Source of the DNA: Microbacterium sp. MPKO10
Lineage (GTDB): Bacteria > Actinomycetota > Actinomycetes > Actinomycetales > Microbacteriaceae
Length of the DNA: 64,000 nucleotides
Reading direction: 5' to 3'
NCBI RefSeq assembly: GCF_026107415.2
Contig: NZ_JAPCHX010000004.1
Location: 434,001-498,000, forward strand
Position 1 is the first letter of the stretch, and every line of letters starts with the position of its first letter. The notes beneath the pieces are model-generated. The model had not been told where the DNA came from. It did not search any database and saw only the letters and a list, made by a program, of their open reading frames with translations. Shown here one piece after another: positions 54,296 to 62,359 of the stretch. The translations under genes were made by a program, and so were the position numbers.

Positions 54296-54840
54296 GTGGA
54301 CGTCATGTGAAGCTACCCGTAGCTCGGTTCCGAAGCGGTCGACTCGTCGCGGGGTTACTCTTCGTGCTCGTCGCGTTAGCGCTCTTTCTGCCAGCACCCC
54401 AGGAAACCGAGGCGTCGTGGACAGACAGCGAATCAGTGGCGGCGAGGTTCACGGCAGCAGTAGTTCCAGCTCCCGTGATCCAGTCCTGCTCGGCGGGCTC
54501 ACTTCTCAATAAATCCATCACCGTGAAGTGGACGATGCCGCCCAGCTCCGGTTACGGACCAAGCCAGGTCTCGACGTCGGGCGGCAAAGACCTCCTGAGC
54601 CTTGGGATCGGCGTCGGGCTCCTCGCCGGAGGCTCGACGTCGGGTCCCGACGGCACAGGCGTCTACACGACGCAGTATTCCCAAGGACTCTTGAGCGGGC
54701 TACTTGGACTCGGCGGTCCCTTCTACCTGGGAATCTATGGGACAACGGCATCCGGTTGGGACTCGCCGCTGTCAGTGGTGAAAGCAACGCCAGCGCTTCT
54801 TGGGCTCACATCAAAATGTGAGCTCGTCAGCGGCTCCTGA
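54292..54840 (+). CDS. Small exported protein with SipW-like signal, fourth gene of the locus
   Basis: A 182-residue protein whose ATG overlaps the previous stop (ATGA). The hydrophobic leader LVAGLLFVLVALALFLPAP is followed by EASWTDSESVAARFTAAVV, which resembles the SipW-type motif seen in the first two genes (W-x-D-S-E). The mature part is rich in Gly, Ser and Leu with two Cys and resembles nothing specific. It probably shares processing by the adjacent peptidase. The end of the reading frame contains a perfect hairpin (GCTCACAT, 4 bases, ATGTGAGC at 54804-54823), which could help terminate the operon. Confidence 0.75.
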   Translation: MSGRHVKLPVARFRSGRLVAGLLFVLVALALFLPAPQETEASWTDSESVAARFTAAVVPAPVIQSCSAGSLLNKSITVKWTMPPSSGYGPSQVSTSGGKDLLSLGIGVGLLAGGSTSGPDGTGVYTTQYSQGLLSGLLGLGGPFYLGIYGTTASGWDSPLSVVKATPALLGLTSKCELVSGS

Positions 54841-54997
54841 ACCAATTTATGCTCAGACACTGCGATGCGGATATTCGTTGACAAGTTTCCCTATAGCGCT
54901 GTTCGATTATGTAAGAGGCACCGGTGCGCACTACCGCGCGATGCCCTGCGGTCCCCGAGGGAGCCTACCCAGCGAGACCACGGCGTAGCCTGGAAGC

Positions 54998-55468
54998 ATG
55001 GTCGCAACACACGAATCTCGGGCGAGTGTGCTCACACGTATCGCGGAGCAGATCCTCCACAACAACCCGCGCGGGCGGCGGCTCGTCGCTGTCGAGGGCG
55101 CAACGCCCGCGACAGCATCCGCATTCGCCGACGACCTCGCCGAGACCCTGCGCGACCGCAACCAAACGGTGGTACGGCGCTCACTCGGCTCAGTTGACGA
55201 AGAAGCGCTACGAACCGAGATCGTCGACCCGTTTCGCATGGGAGCCCTCGAAGACACGGATGCTGACACGCTGCTGCTCCTCGACGGGGAGCGACTGCTC
55301 AACGCCGACGTGATCGGTATTTGGCACTACACGGTATGGACGTTCGAGGGAGACGAGCTGCCGCACGGTAAAGCGAACTTCATCGTCAACGCGACCGATC
55401 CGGAGTTTCCGCAGGAGCACTACTACGACCTGTGCAAACTACCGCCGACATTCGGAGAGCGCGCCTGA
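54998..55468 (+). CDS. Small uridine kinase-like protein with degenerate P-loop
   Basis: A 156-residue cytoplasmic protein with GGAAGC before the ATG. The segment RRLVAVEGATPATASAFADD occupies the place where uridine kinase-like proteins have a Gly-rich P-loop (G-x-x-x-x-G-K-T/S). Here the Gly-Lys-Thr is missing, so ATP binding by this route is unlikely. Later DADTLLLLDGERLLNAD and WHYTVWTFEGDELP follow. It stands alone between the SipW locus and a convergent oxidoreductase. The function is unknown and the relationship to kinases is tentative. Confidence 0.7.
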   Translation: MVATHESRASVLTRIAEQILHNNPRGRRLVAVEGATPATASAFADDLAETLRDRNQTVVRRSLGSVDEEALRTEIVDPFRMGALEDTDADTLLLLDGERLLNADVIGIWHYTVWTFEGDELPHGKANFIVNATDPEFPQEHYYDLCKLPPTFGERA

Positions 55469-55523
55469 CGGCTCCGACGGTCATTCGCCGACCACGTCGT
55501 TTCGTCTACGGGACAAGACCCGA

Positions 55524-56966
55524 TCAACCAGCATGTGGAGCAAGCGAAGGCATGTCACGACCAAAGACTTCTCGTAACGCATGCCTGGCTGCGTGATAAC
55601 CGCCCATTCCATGTACGCCGGGCCCGGGAACTGTCGATGCCGAGCAAAGATAGATACCCACCCCTGCCCGCCACGGATTGTTTGAAAGAACTGGCCTGGC
55701 GAGTAGTTGCCGCAGGCTGATCGCTCCTCCCGCAAAATCGCCGCCAACCATGGCAGCATCGCCAGCCGCAATCTCGTTTGCTGGGGTCGCGAGACTTCTG
55801 ACGACAATGTCTCGAAAGCCCGGAGCATACTGCTCGATTCGCCCGACGATGGTCTCAGTCATGTCGCGATCCGAACCGGCAGGAACATGTGTGTACGTCC
55901 ACAGGGTGTGACGGCCTGCGGGAGCACGAGACGGGTCGTGGGTCGTCGGTTGCGAGACAAGAACATAGGGATTCTGCGGGTATTGCCCACGTGCGATGAC
56001 ATTCTCGGCCCCGGCGACCTCATTCCAAGTTCCTCCCAGGTGCACGGTTCCTGCTCGGTGAAGATCCGCATTCGCCCAGGGCACTGGCTCCGACAGTTCA
56101 AAATCAACTTTCGACGCGGCATTCCCGTGTGCGAACCGCCGCAAAGCCCTCGCGTACGACGGGGCCAACCGCTCTCCCGCAATTCCGGCCAGCTGAGCGG
56201 GATCGGTGTCAAAAAGGACGACGCGTGATTGTCGCAATTCCTCAATCCGTGCGATTGGATGCCCCGTCTCTATACGGGCACCATGGGATCGGGCGTCCGA
56301 TGCCAACGCGTCTGTGATCGCTTGTGTGCCGCCACGAGGAATGGGCCAGCCCGTCGATTGAGCAAGCGTAGCGAGAACAAGACCAGGTGCCGTGGCAGCC
56401 ATCGATGGCATCCGTGAGACGGAGTGGGCGATGACCCCCGCGAGAAGTGCCGGCGCGGCATCGTGTGCGAACATCGATGAATGAAGGAACGTGCCAGCTC
56501 GGAGCACGCGCGTCGCGAAGGCAGGAAACACAAGCGGATGCTGAGGAATCGGCAGCATCGCTGACAGTGCGAACTCTGTCAGTTTCTCCCCTCGTGCGAC
56601 AAGCGGCTCAAAGAGACGACGCCACGCGTTGCCGTCCGCACCAAGCGCATCGGCGGTCCGTTCAAGATCGCGCCACGCAATCGCAGCTCGCTCGCCACCG
56701 AGAGCATGCCCATACGACACCTCCGGGGTGACAAACGGGATCCGGTCCGCAAGTGCGAAGGCTCGGAAGAACGGGGAAGCGAGCGCCATTGGGTGCACTG
56801 CGGAGCCCCAATCATGGCGAAAGCCCGCAGAAATCTCCCGTGTCCGTGCACCTCCCCCGATCGAGTCATTGGCTTCAAAGACGGTAACCTCGAGCCCAGC
56901 CCGAGCAAGTATCACCGCGGCTGCGAGACCGTTCGGCCCGGCTCCGACGATCGACGCATCCGTCAT
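55524..56966 (-). CDS. FAD-dependent oxidoreductase, phytoene desaturase-like
   Basis: A 480-residue flavoprotein. The N-terminal FAD motif is SIVGAGPNGLAAAVILARAG with EANDSIGGGARTRE, and the C-terminal cofactor loop is STVPGPGVHGMGGYHAARHA, as in carotenoid desaturases and related NAD(P)/FAD oxidoreductases. No carotenoid genes are nearby. It starts six bases after the HTTM gene and is the third gene of a DUF5819-HTTM-oxidoreductase unit. Members of this large group include polyprenyl- and lipid-acting enzymes, so a quinone, polyprenyl or lipid substrate is reasonable. Confidence 0.9.
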   Translation of the reverse strand: MTDASIVGAGPNGLAAAVILARAGLEVTVFEANDSIGGGARTREISAGFRHDWGSAVHPMALASPFFRAFALADRIPFVTPEVSYGHALGGERAAIAWRDLERTADALGADGNAWRRLFEPLVARGEKLTEFALSAMLPIPQHPLVFPAFATRVLRAGTFLHSSMFAHDAAPALLAGVIAHSVSRMPSMAATAPGLVLATLAQSTGWPIPRGGTQAITDALASDARSHGARIETGHPIARIEELRQSRVVLFDTDPAQLAGIAGERLAPSYARALRRFAHGNAASKVDFELSEPVPWANADLHRAGTVHLGGTWNEVAGAENVIARGQYPQNPYVLVSQPTTHDPSRAPAGRHTLWTYTHVPAGSDRDMTETIVGRIEQYAPGFRDIVVRSLATPANEIAAGDAAMVGGDFAGGAISLRQLLARPVLSNNPWRAGVGIYLCSASTVPGPGVHGMGGYHAARHALREVFGRDMPSLAPHAG

Positions 56967-56972
56967 GGACGT

Positions 56973-58124
56973 TTACGCATCGACACGCTCGTCGGTCTGT
57001 GCCTCCTGCAGCGGGTCGAGCGGCCGCTCCCCTGAGGCCTCAACCGGCGAAGCTTCCTCCCGCGTAGTGGTAATGAATTCGGCGGGTATCTTCTGCGTAC
57101 TCAATACTGCCCACGTCAACCGAACAAGTCGGCTCGACCATGTGATAGCCCTGCGCCATGACGAGTCTCGAACAAACAGCAAATCAAGAGCGATCATCGC
57201 CAGCGAGAACGGCCAGAGTCCGAGTAGAAGGCCGATACTGAGGTGCATTCCCATAATCAAAACGAGAGCCAGGTAACGTGTCGGGCGCCACAGAAGCATC
57301 AGCGGGAATAGAAGTTGAACGTAGATAGAGACCCACGATGCGATGAAGACAATCGGCGTTATCTGCCAAACGAGGTCGCTGAGAAGAGGGAAGCCTCGGA
57401 ATTCATCGATGACCAACGAGTAGTAAACGGCACTCCCGTTGCGCCACTCGTCGCCAAGAAGCTTGTAAATCCCAGAATTCACGTACACGAGGATGATCTG
57501 ATAGCAGCACAACATAAGCGCCGTGTTGTGCAAGCCGCTTCCGAGCCAGGCGGGGATGGCGAGCCGGCCACGCAGCACTGGCTTTGGAGCCCCTCGCTTC
57601 GAGGCGAGCCAGGCGTCGAGGGACCATTTCTGGCTCAAGTCAGCAAACATCAGGAACACGAGTGTGATGCGCATGATGGTGTCGCCACCGTTGGTCAGCA
57701 GCATGCTGTTGGATTGCAACCCAACCCAGAACAGAAGAAGGAGCGGAGTCACCCACTTTGTTCTCCAGCCAATGATGAAGATGAGCACGAGCATAATGAG
57801 AACGCCGTAAGCGACATCGAAAAGAAAAGCGTTGTCTTTCGAGAAGAGAACACGGAAAATTTCCCACCAGCCACGACGCTTTGCTTCGGGCTCAACCCAA
57901 CCAGATGCGACACCCCACAGATAGTGGCGATCGGGAAGACTCGGAAGAAGGAAGATCAGCATCCCCGCTCCGTACACGATTCGCAGCAGGGCGAAACTGT
58001 ATGTCGAGTGCTTCTCGGTTGTCACCCAACCCGCGAAACGCAGAACCACCGATCGACGCCCAGGTTTCGCGGTTCTCGTGCCAGAGGCTGCAGCCGCTTT
58101 CTTGAGCCGTTGTGCTTTACTCAT
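56973..58124 (-). CDS. HTTM-domain membrane protein (vitamin K-dependent carboxylase-related)
   Basis: A 383-residue integral membrane protein from the ATG at 58124, which overlaps the DUF5819 stop (ATGA). A basic N-terminus (KAQRLKKAAAASGTRTAKPG) precedes about eight helices. Family-typical stretches are YSFALLRIVYGAGMLIFLLP, WRTKWVTPLLLLFWVGLQ, NTALMLCCYQIILVYVNSGI and YKLLGDEWRNGSAVYY. The horizontally transferred transmembrane (HTTM) domain is shared with vitamin K-dependent gamma-glutamyl carboxylase, but bacterial members are mostly uncharacterised. The C-terminal 60 residues are cytoplasmic and acidic. The partner DUF5819 protein lies upstream. Confidence 0.9.
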   Translation of the reverse strand: MSKAQRLKKAAAASGTRTAKPGRRSVVLRFAGWVTTEKHSTYSFALLRIVYGAGMLIFLLPSLPDRHYLWGVASGWVEPEAKRRGWWEIFRVLFSKDNAFLFDVAYGVLIMLVLIFIIGWRTKWVTPLLLLFWVGLQSNSMLLTNGGDTIMRITLVFLMFADLSQKWSLDAWLASKRGAPKPVLRGRLAIPAWLGSGLHNTALMLCCYQIILVYVNSGIYKLLGDEWRNGSAVYYSLVIDEFRGFPLLSDLVWQITPIVFIASWVSIYVQLLFPLMLLWRPTRYLALVLIMGMHLSIGLLLGLWPFSLAMIALDLLFVRDSSWRRAITWSSRLVRLTWAVLSTQKIPAEFITTTREEASPVEASGERPLDPLQEAQTDERVDA

Positions 58125-58873
58125 GAGCGATGTCCGTACCTTTCGATCAGGTCGCGGAATTCGTCGATAATCTCGGGGTCGGTGTTTGCAATAGATTGCC
58201 GCCATCCAAATACGATGTCGGGAATGTCGAACTGCGCGTTCTCGTCAAACCGATGCTCAAAGTCATTCGCCCGTGTTCGTTCGACTTTCCAACGCACCCG
58301 TTCAATGTCTTCACCGTAATACGCGGTTGCGAACTGGGTGACGTATCGCATGAGCATGTAGTCATATCGCATGAAGCGCACGACATCGGAGCTGTTCTCA
58401 CCATATGATTCCAGCTCTCCAACGATTTCCTCATCGGGAATGCGATCATATCCGTCACCCTCAACTTGAATGAACGTATCGCGCACCCGGTCGCGTTGCT
58501 CGTCGTTGAGATCGTTATAACGCCCGACGTACGTGGAGACAGCGTTCCACGTCTGCTTCTGGGAGCGGGAAGGAGTGAGGTTGCCTGTCACAGTCGCCTG
58601 TTCGATATCAGTGATGTTCACCCATCCTGACTTTTCAAGCTCGCCGTCTTCGTTATACCACGCCGCTTGAAATGAAAGATCAGAATTGACTTTCATAATG
58701 TTCGGGGCAAACACACGCCAAGACTGTGAAAAATACGGGCTCAGCGCGGAGCTGACCGCGGAGCGAAGCGGGTTTTGCGGAATTACGATAATCAAGCTCA
58801 CAACAACGTAAATCGCAACAATGACGGCTGCGATAATCGCCATCGACTTACTCTGACGTGGCGTTGCCTTCAT
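58121..58873 (-). CDS. DUF5819 family membrane-anchored protein
   Basis: A 250-residue protein with one N-terminal helix (SMAIIAAVIVAIYVVVSLII) and a large outer domain. YFSQSWRVFAPNIMKVNSD is the DUF5819 hallmark, and IEQATVTGNLTPSRSQKQTW and WKVERTRANDFEHRF follow. Genes for this family are often next to HTTM genes in actinobacteria, as here with a 4-base overlap, so the two are presumably a membrane complex. The role is unknown. The gene opens the operon and is followed upstream by the terminator of the surface protein gene. Confidence 0.9.
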   Translation of the reverse strand: MKATPRQSKSMAIIAAVIVAIYVVVSLIIVIPQNPLRSAVSSALSPYFSQSWRVFAPNIMKVNSDLSFQAAWYNEDGELEKSGWVNITDIEQATVTGNLTPSRSQKQTWNAVSTYVGRYNDLNDEQRDRVRDTFIQVEGDGYDRIPDEEIVGELESYGENSSDVVRFMRYDYMLMRYVTQFATAYYGEDIERVRWKVERTRANDFEHRFDENAQFDIPDIVFGWRQSIANTDPEIIDEFRDLIERYGHRS

Positions 58874-58950
58874 GAGACCTCCGGGACTTCGAACGAGAGA
58901 CTATCTGCATATACGGCCGCCGTGCTCTTGCCACGTCGATGCAGACAAAA

Positions 58951-58992
58951 GTGAGCCGTGCTTCGGACGCGAGCATCCGAAGCACGGCTCAC
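58951..58992 (-). terminator. Rho-independent terminator of the surface protein gene
   Basis: GTGAGCCGTGCTTCGGA (58951-58967) and TCCGAAGCACGGCTCAC (58976-58992) form a perfect 17-bp stem with an 8-base loop. On the minus strand it is followed by TTTTGT, so it has both parts of an intrinsic terminator for the gene ending at 59002. Confidence 0.9.
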
Positions 58993-59001
58993 TTACTCAT
59001 A

Positions 59002-61965
59002 TCAGCTGGTCTGCTTCTTGCGAGACAGAACCAAGGCCGCGCCGAGGAGCGTCAGCAGGGCGGCAAGGCCACCAAGCAACAGCCCACCGTCGGAGCCTGT
59101 GACGGGCAGCGAGTCGCCAGCGTTATTGCCGGCTGATACTGGAGCGGTCACGGTGAAGTTCGTGTCCTCCTGAGCATCAGTGAGCTCACCCGATTCGCTT
59201 CCAACGAGGTCGACTCGGTGTGCCCCGAGCTCGAAGTCGTTGTCCACGGCGAAGGTGAACGTGACGTTACCGTTCGAGTCTGCCTCAGTCGGCTCGAGCT
59301 CAAATGGTGTGGAGTGCACGGTACCCGAGACAGTCTCGCCCGGAGCGAATCCGGTGCCATAGACCTCCTGGGTAACACCGGTGCCACGAACGATGCTCTC
59401 GTACTTCACAGTTGCCTGAGGAGCATCGACGTCACCGCCGTCGGACGCATCCGAGTCAGTCGCGTCAGCGTCTGATGCATCTGCGTCAGCCGCGTCTGCG
59501 TCGGTTGCCTCCGTGTCGGCAGCTTCCGTATCCGTTGCCTCGGTATCCGTAGCCTCGGTATCCGTAGCCTCGGTATCCGTGGCCTCAGTGTCCGTAGCTT
59601 CCGTGTCGGTCGCTTCAGTATCCGTAGCCTCAGTGTCCGTAGCTTCCGTGTCGGTCGCCTCGGTATCCGTAGCCTCAGTGTCCGTAGCTTCCGTATCCGT
59701 TGCCTCGGTATCCGTTGCCTCCGTGTCGGTCGCTTCCGTGTCCGTAGCCTCGGTATCCGTAGCCTCGGTATCCGTAGCTTCCGTGTCGGTCGCTTCAGTA
59801 TCCGTGGCCTCAGTGTCCGTGGCCTCAGTGTCCGTAGCTTCCGTGTCGGTCGCTTCAGTATCCGTAGCCTCGGTATCCGTGGCCTCAGTGTCCGTAGCTT
59901 CCGTGTCGGTCGCTTCAGTATCCGTGGCCTCAGTGTCCGTGGCCTCAGTGTCCGTAGCTTCCGTGTCGGTCGCTTCAGTATCCGTAGCCTCGGTGTCCGT
60001 AGCTTCCGTGTCGGTCGCCTCGGTATCCGTAGCCTCAGTGTCCGTAGCTTCCGTGTCAGCGGCAGCTTCAGCCTCAATCGTGAAGCTCACGTCGTCGGTT
60101 GTCGTGCCGTCAGTTGCCGTAGCTTCGTAGGTTCCCTCGGGAAGACCGGGGAACGTTACAGACCACGTACCATCGTCACCAACGGTCGTCACCTGGTCGT
60201 CCTGACCATCAATCGAAACGGTAACCTCAGATCCCGGTTCACCGGTTCCTGTGACTTCCTGATCGACAGTCGCGCCTTCCTCGACCTCGATGACATCACC
60301 GTCAGCGGGTGATGTGATCACAACGTCGGCTACCTCGGCGGCAGTCGTCCGCACTGTGGCAGAGGCGAGATTCACCTGCGCAAGCGGTGTGTCGAGAACC
60401 GGAAGGAGCGTGACAGAAACGGCGCGCTGTGTGAACGAGCCGGGGTCATAGCCGTCTTCATTCGTAAAGTTACCGTCGCTCTCCTGCACGTTCACCGTGA
60501 TCGTCGCAACCTGCGACAACACATCGGCGAGCGGCTCGAGAGCTGTCTCGACAAGCTCCACCGCGGGGCGGAACGTGGTATCGAGGATTCCGACCTCAGT
60601 GATTGCATCGGACAGTGGCTGCACGACCGCCGGCAACAGCGTGTCGGTGACAAGCGACAGGACTGGCTCGAGCAGTTCCCCAACCGGAATTGCCCCGCCA
60701 AGAACCGTGGTTCCGCTGGTGTCAATGGCCGGAGACTGTGACCCATCAACTCCGAGGAAGTCTCCTACCGTTCCGGAGAGCAAGATGTCGATGTTCGCCA
60801 ATGGCACGACTAGCAGACTGGCGTCTGCAGTCAAGTGCAGTTCAAGCGCGGCGTTGTTGACCGCGTCCGTCGCTGCATTGACAATCAGTGCAGGGATCTG
60901 GTCAAGAAGGGTCCCGATCGCACCGTCGAGTCCGGCCTTGATTAGGCCCGGCTCCAGGATGTTCGTGTTCGGATCGAGACCGTTGAGTGTCCCGTCGTAA
61001 GTCCCACCCTGCGAATCGGCAATGAGCTTAGCGAGATCGACCTGTACGTTGCCCGTGCTGAAGTCGATTGTAAGAGCGCTGTCCTCGTCCGTGAGCGGTT
61101 CATCAGTGAGTGCCGAAAGCGCGTCTTGAAGGTCAACGGTGAGGCCGGCGGTCAGATTCACATTGCTGACGCTCACCGCTCCAAGTGACAACCCGTTCAG
61201 CGCGTCTGTCAACGGCTCAACGAGGTCATCGGCAATGCCGCTGAGCGCGGAACCGAGTGCGCCCTCGGGGCCTGTGATGCCATTCACAGTCGTGTTCAGC
61301 TCACCAAGTACGTCAGAAAGAGAACCGACAAGGTTAGAGACAGCAGGACTCGTGAAGTTCAGCGTGCCGTTCGCGACCTGATAGTCACCGGTAGCTGGCG
61401 CATCACCGTTCTGCTCAGCAGACGCCGAAATTGCGCCAAGCTCAACCCGAAGTTCGGAGATGAGCCCGTCGGTTACGCCACCGAGCCCTGCGTTGTCGAG
61501 CAGAGCGGTCAGATCGAGGAACGCGTTGTCTTCGGCGCCGTTACCGCCGATGGCAATTGCACCCTCACTTGTGATTGCACCACTCGATGCGTACGCATCA
61601 CCCGGGCTCGCGCTCGCATACTGCCCAAGCGCCCCGACGCCAATTACGCCGTTCGGCCCGAACAGCTGAACGCCGTCGCCAAGGTCGATATTGAGTGCAT
61701 CGAGCACGGCAAGGTCAATAGCGCTTGACTGCTCGCCTGGGTTGCTTGGATCCGCCTTATAGGCTTCAGCAAGTTCTGCAATGTCGTTGAGGTTGATGGT
61801 TCCATCGCCGCTGATAAGGCGGCCCTCAGCCTCGGCAGTATCAGATTCAAGGGCGGATGCTGGCGAAGCTGCCGTGACTGAACCGAACGTTACAAGAGCG
61901 GCGGTTCCCACGACTGATGCCAGCTTCACCCCCTTGCTCCTATGACTGTCCAATCGTTTGAACAC
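59002..61965 (-). CDS. LPXTG-anchored surface protein with pentapeptide repeats (choice-of-anchor G type)
   Basis: A 987-residue cell-wall protein starting at a GTG with GAGGGG eight bases upstream. A long signal (GTAALVTFGSVTAASPASA) precedes a domain of about 500 residues rich in Leu, Asn and Gly, similar to choice-of-anchor G family proteins. Residues 555-630 look like a bacterial Ig-like domain (TVDQEVTGTGEPGSEVTVSI). Residues 637-821 are 37 tandem DTEAT units with one DTEAA. A further degenerate Asp/Ala-rich stretch and a beta-rich domain follow, then LPVTG (residues 953-957), a membrane helix and RKKQTS for sortase attachment. The repeat is acidic and probably acts as an extended stalk. 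Adhesion is a family-based guess. Confidence 0.9.
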   Translation of the reverse strand: MFKRLDSHRSKGVKLASVVGTAALVTFGSVTAASPASALESDTAEAEGRLISGDGTINLNDIAELAEAYKADPSNPGEQSSAIDLAVLDALNIDLGDGVQLFGPNGVIGVGALGQYASASPGDAYASSGAITSEGAIAIGGNGAEDNAFLDLTALLDNAGLGGVTDGLISELRVELGAISASAEQNGDAPATGDYQVANGTLNFTSPAVSNLVGSLSDVLGELNTTVNGITGPEGALGSALSGIADDLVEPLTDALNGLSLGAVSVSNVNLTAGLTVDLQDALSALTDEPLTDEDSALTIDFSTGNVQVDLAKLIADSQGGTYDGTLNGLDPNTNILEPGLIKAGLDGAIGTLLDQIPALIVNAATDAVNNAALELHLTADASLLVVPLANIDILLSGTVGDFLGVDGSQSPAIDTSGTTVLGGAIPVGELLEPVLSLVTDTLLPAVVQPLSDAITEVGILDTTFRPAVELVETALEPLADVLSQVATITVNVQESDGNFTNEDGYDPGSFTQRAVSVTLLPVLDTPLAQVNLASATVRTTAAEVADVVITSPADGDVIEVEEGATVDQEVTGTGEPGSEVTVSIDGQDDQVTTVGDDGTWSVTFPGLPEGTYEATATDGTTTDDVSFTIEAEAAADTEATDTEATDTEATDTEATDTEATDTEATDTEATDTEATDTEATDTEATDTEATDTEATDTEATDTEATDTEATDTEATDTEATDTEATDTEATDTEATDTEATDTEATDTEATDTEATDTEATDTEATDTEATDTEATDTEATDTEATDTEATDTEATDTEATDTEATDTEATDTEAADTEATDADAADADASDADATDSDASDGGDVDAPQATVKYESIVRGTGVTQEVYGTGFAPGETVSGTVHSTPFELEPTEADSNGNVTFTFAVDNDFELGAHRVDLVGSESGELTDAQEDTNFTVTAPVSAGNNAGDSLPVTGSDGGLLLGGLAALLTLLGAALVLSRKKQTS
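59503..60057 (-). repeat. 15-bp minisatellite, 37 units, encoding DTEAT
   Basis: A 555-base array of 15-base units (coding pattern GAY-ACN-GAR-GCN-ACN) inside the surface protein gene. Units differ at synonymous positions, and blocks of several units recur in the same order. That pattern fits growth by unequal crossing-over. Because the unit is a multiple of three, changes in number alter stalk length without frameshift. Both strands are open through the array, so antisense frames here are artefacts of the repeat. Confidence 0.95.
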
Positions 61966-62359
61966 TAGTATTTCCCCTCATTGGTGTGTCGGGCCTTGAG
62001 GGGCACACAAAAAAGTAGCTTTTCCCCTCAAGCTGACTCGAACGTATCGTTCACAGCAGAATCACACCAGTACCCAGACAGCATTCAGCAAGCATTCGCC
62101 CCCCGAATTGGGGGTACATTGGTGGCACCGAGGGTTTCCACCTACATCGTCAAGCGCATTGTGCACAAGCCCCAAAAAGATCGCTCGTTTTTCCGCGCGC
62201 GTTTGACGGGATCTGACAAGGACGACACAACCCGATTTCACACTCCGGCCTAGGCCCTGAGCCAGCGAACGCGGCGTTACCATTCGCTGCTACGTCTCTC
62301 GAAACGTGCCGAAAGTGGGCCGCCTCAGCAGCTGAGCACCATTTCCTCCTCGTGGTGTA
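61966..62359. other. Non-coding gap with structured leader of the surface protein gene
   Basis: No gene is apparent. Near the surface gene start, CTTGAGGGG (61995-62003) and CCCCTCAAG (62024-62032) form a 9-bp inverted repeat. A further CCCCTCA at 61974-61980 is part of the ribosome site on the minus strand. So the leader holds two copies of a TGAGGGGAAA-like stretch, one of them usable as ribosome site. The side next to ackA (about 62280-62359) has only a small hairpin (CTCAG-CAG-CTGAG). Confidence 0.4.

Noticed and set aside
59503-60057. Repeat array as a possible CRISPR
   Set aside because: Units are 15 bases and directly adjoin with no spacers, encode a continuous peptide and have no cas genes nearby.
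59513-60130. Plus-strand frame encoding repeated SVASV
   Set aside because: It is the antisense of the DTEAT repeat array; the repeat keeps all frames open.
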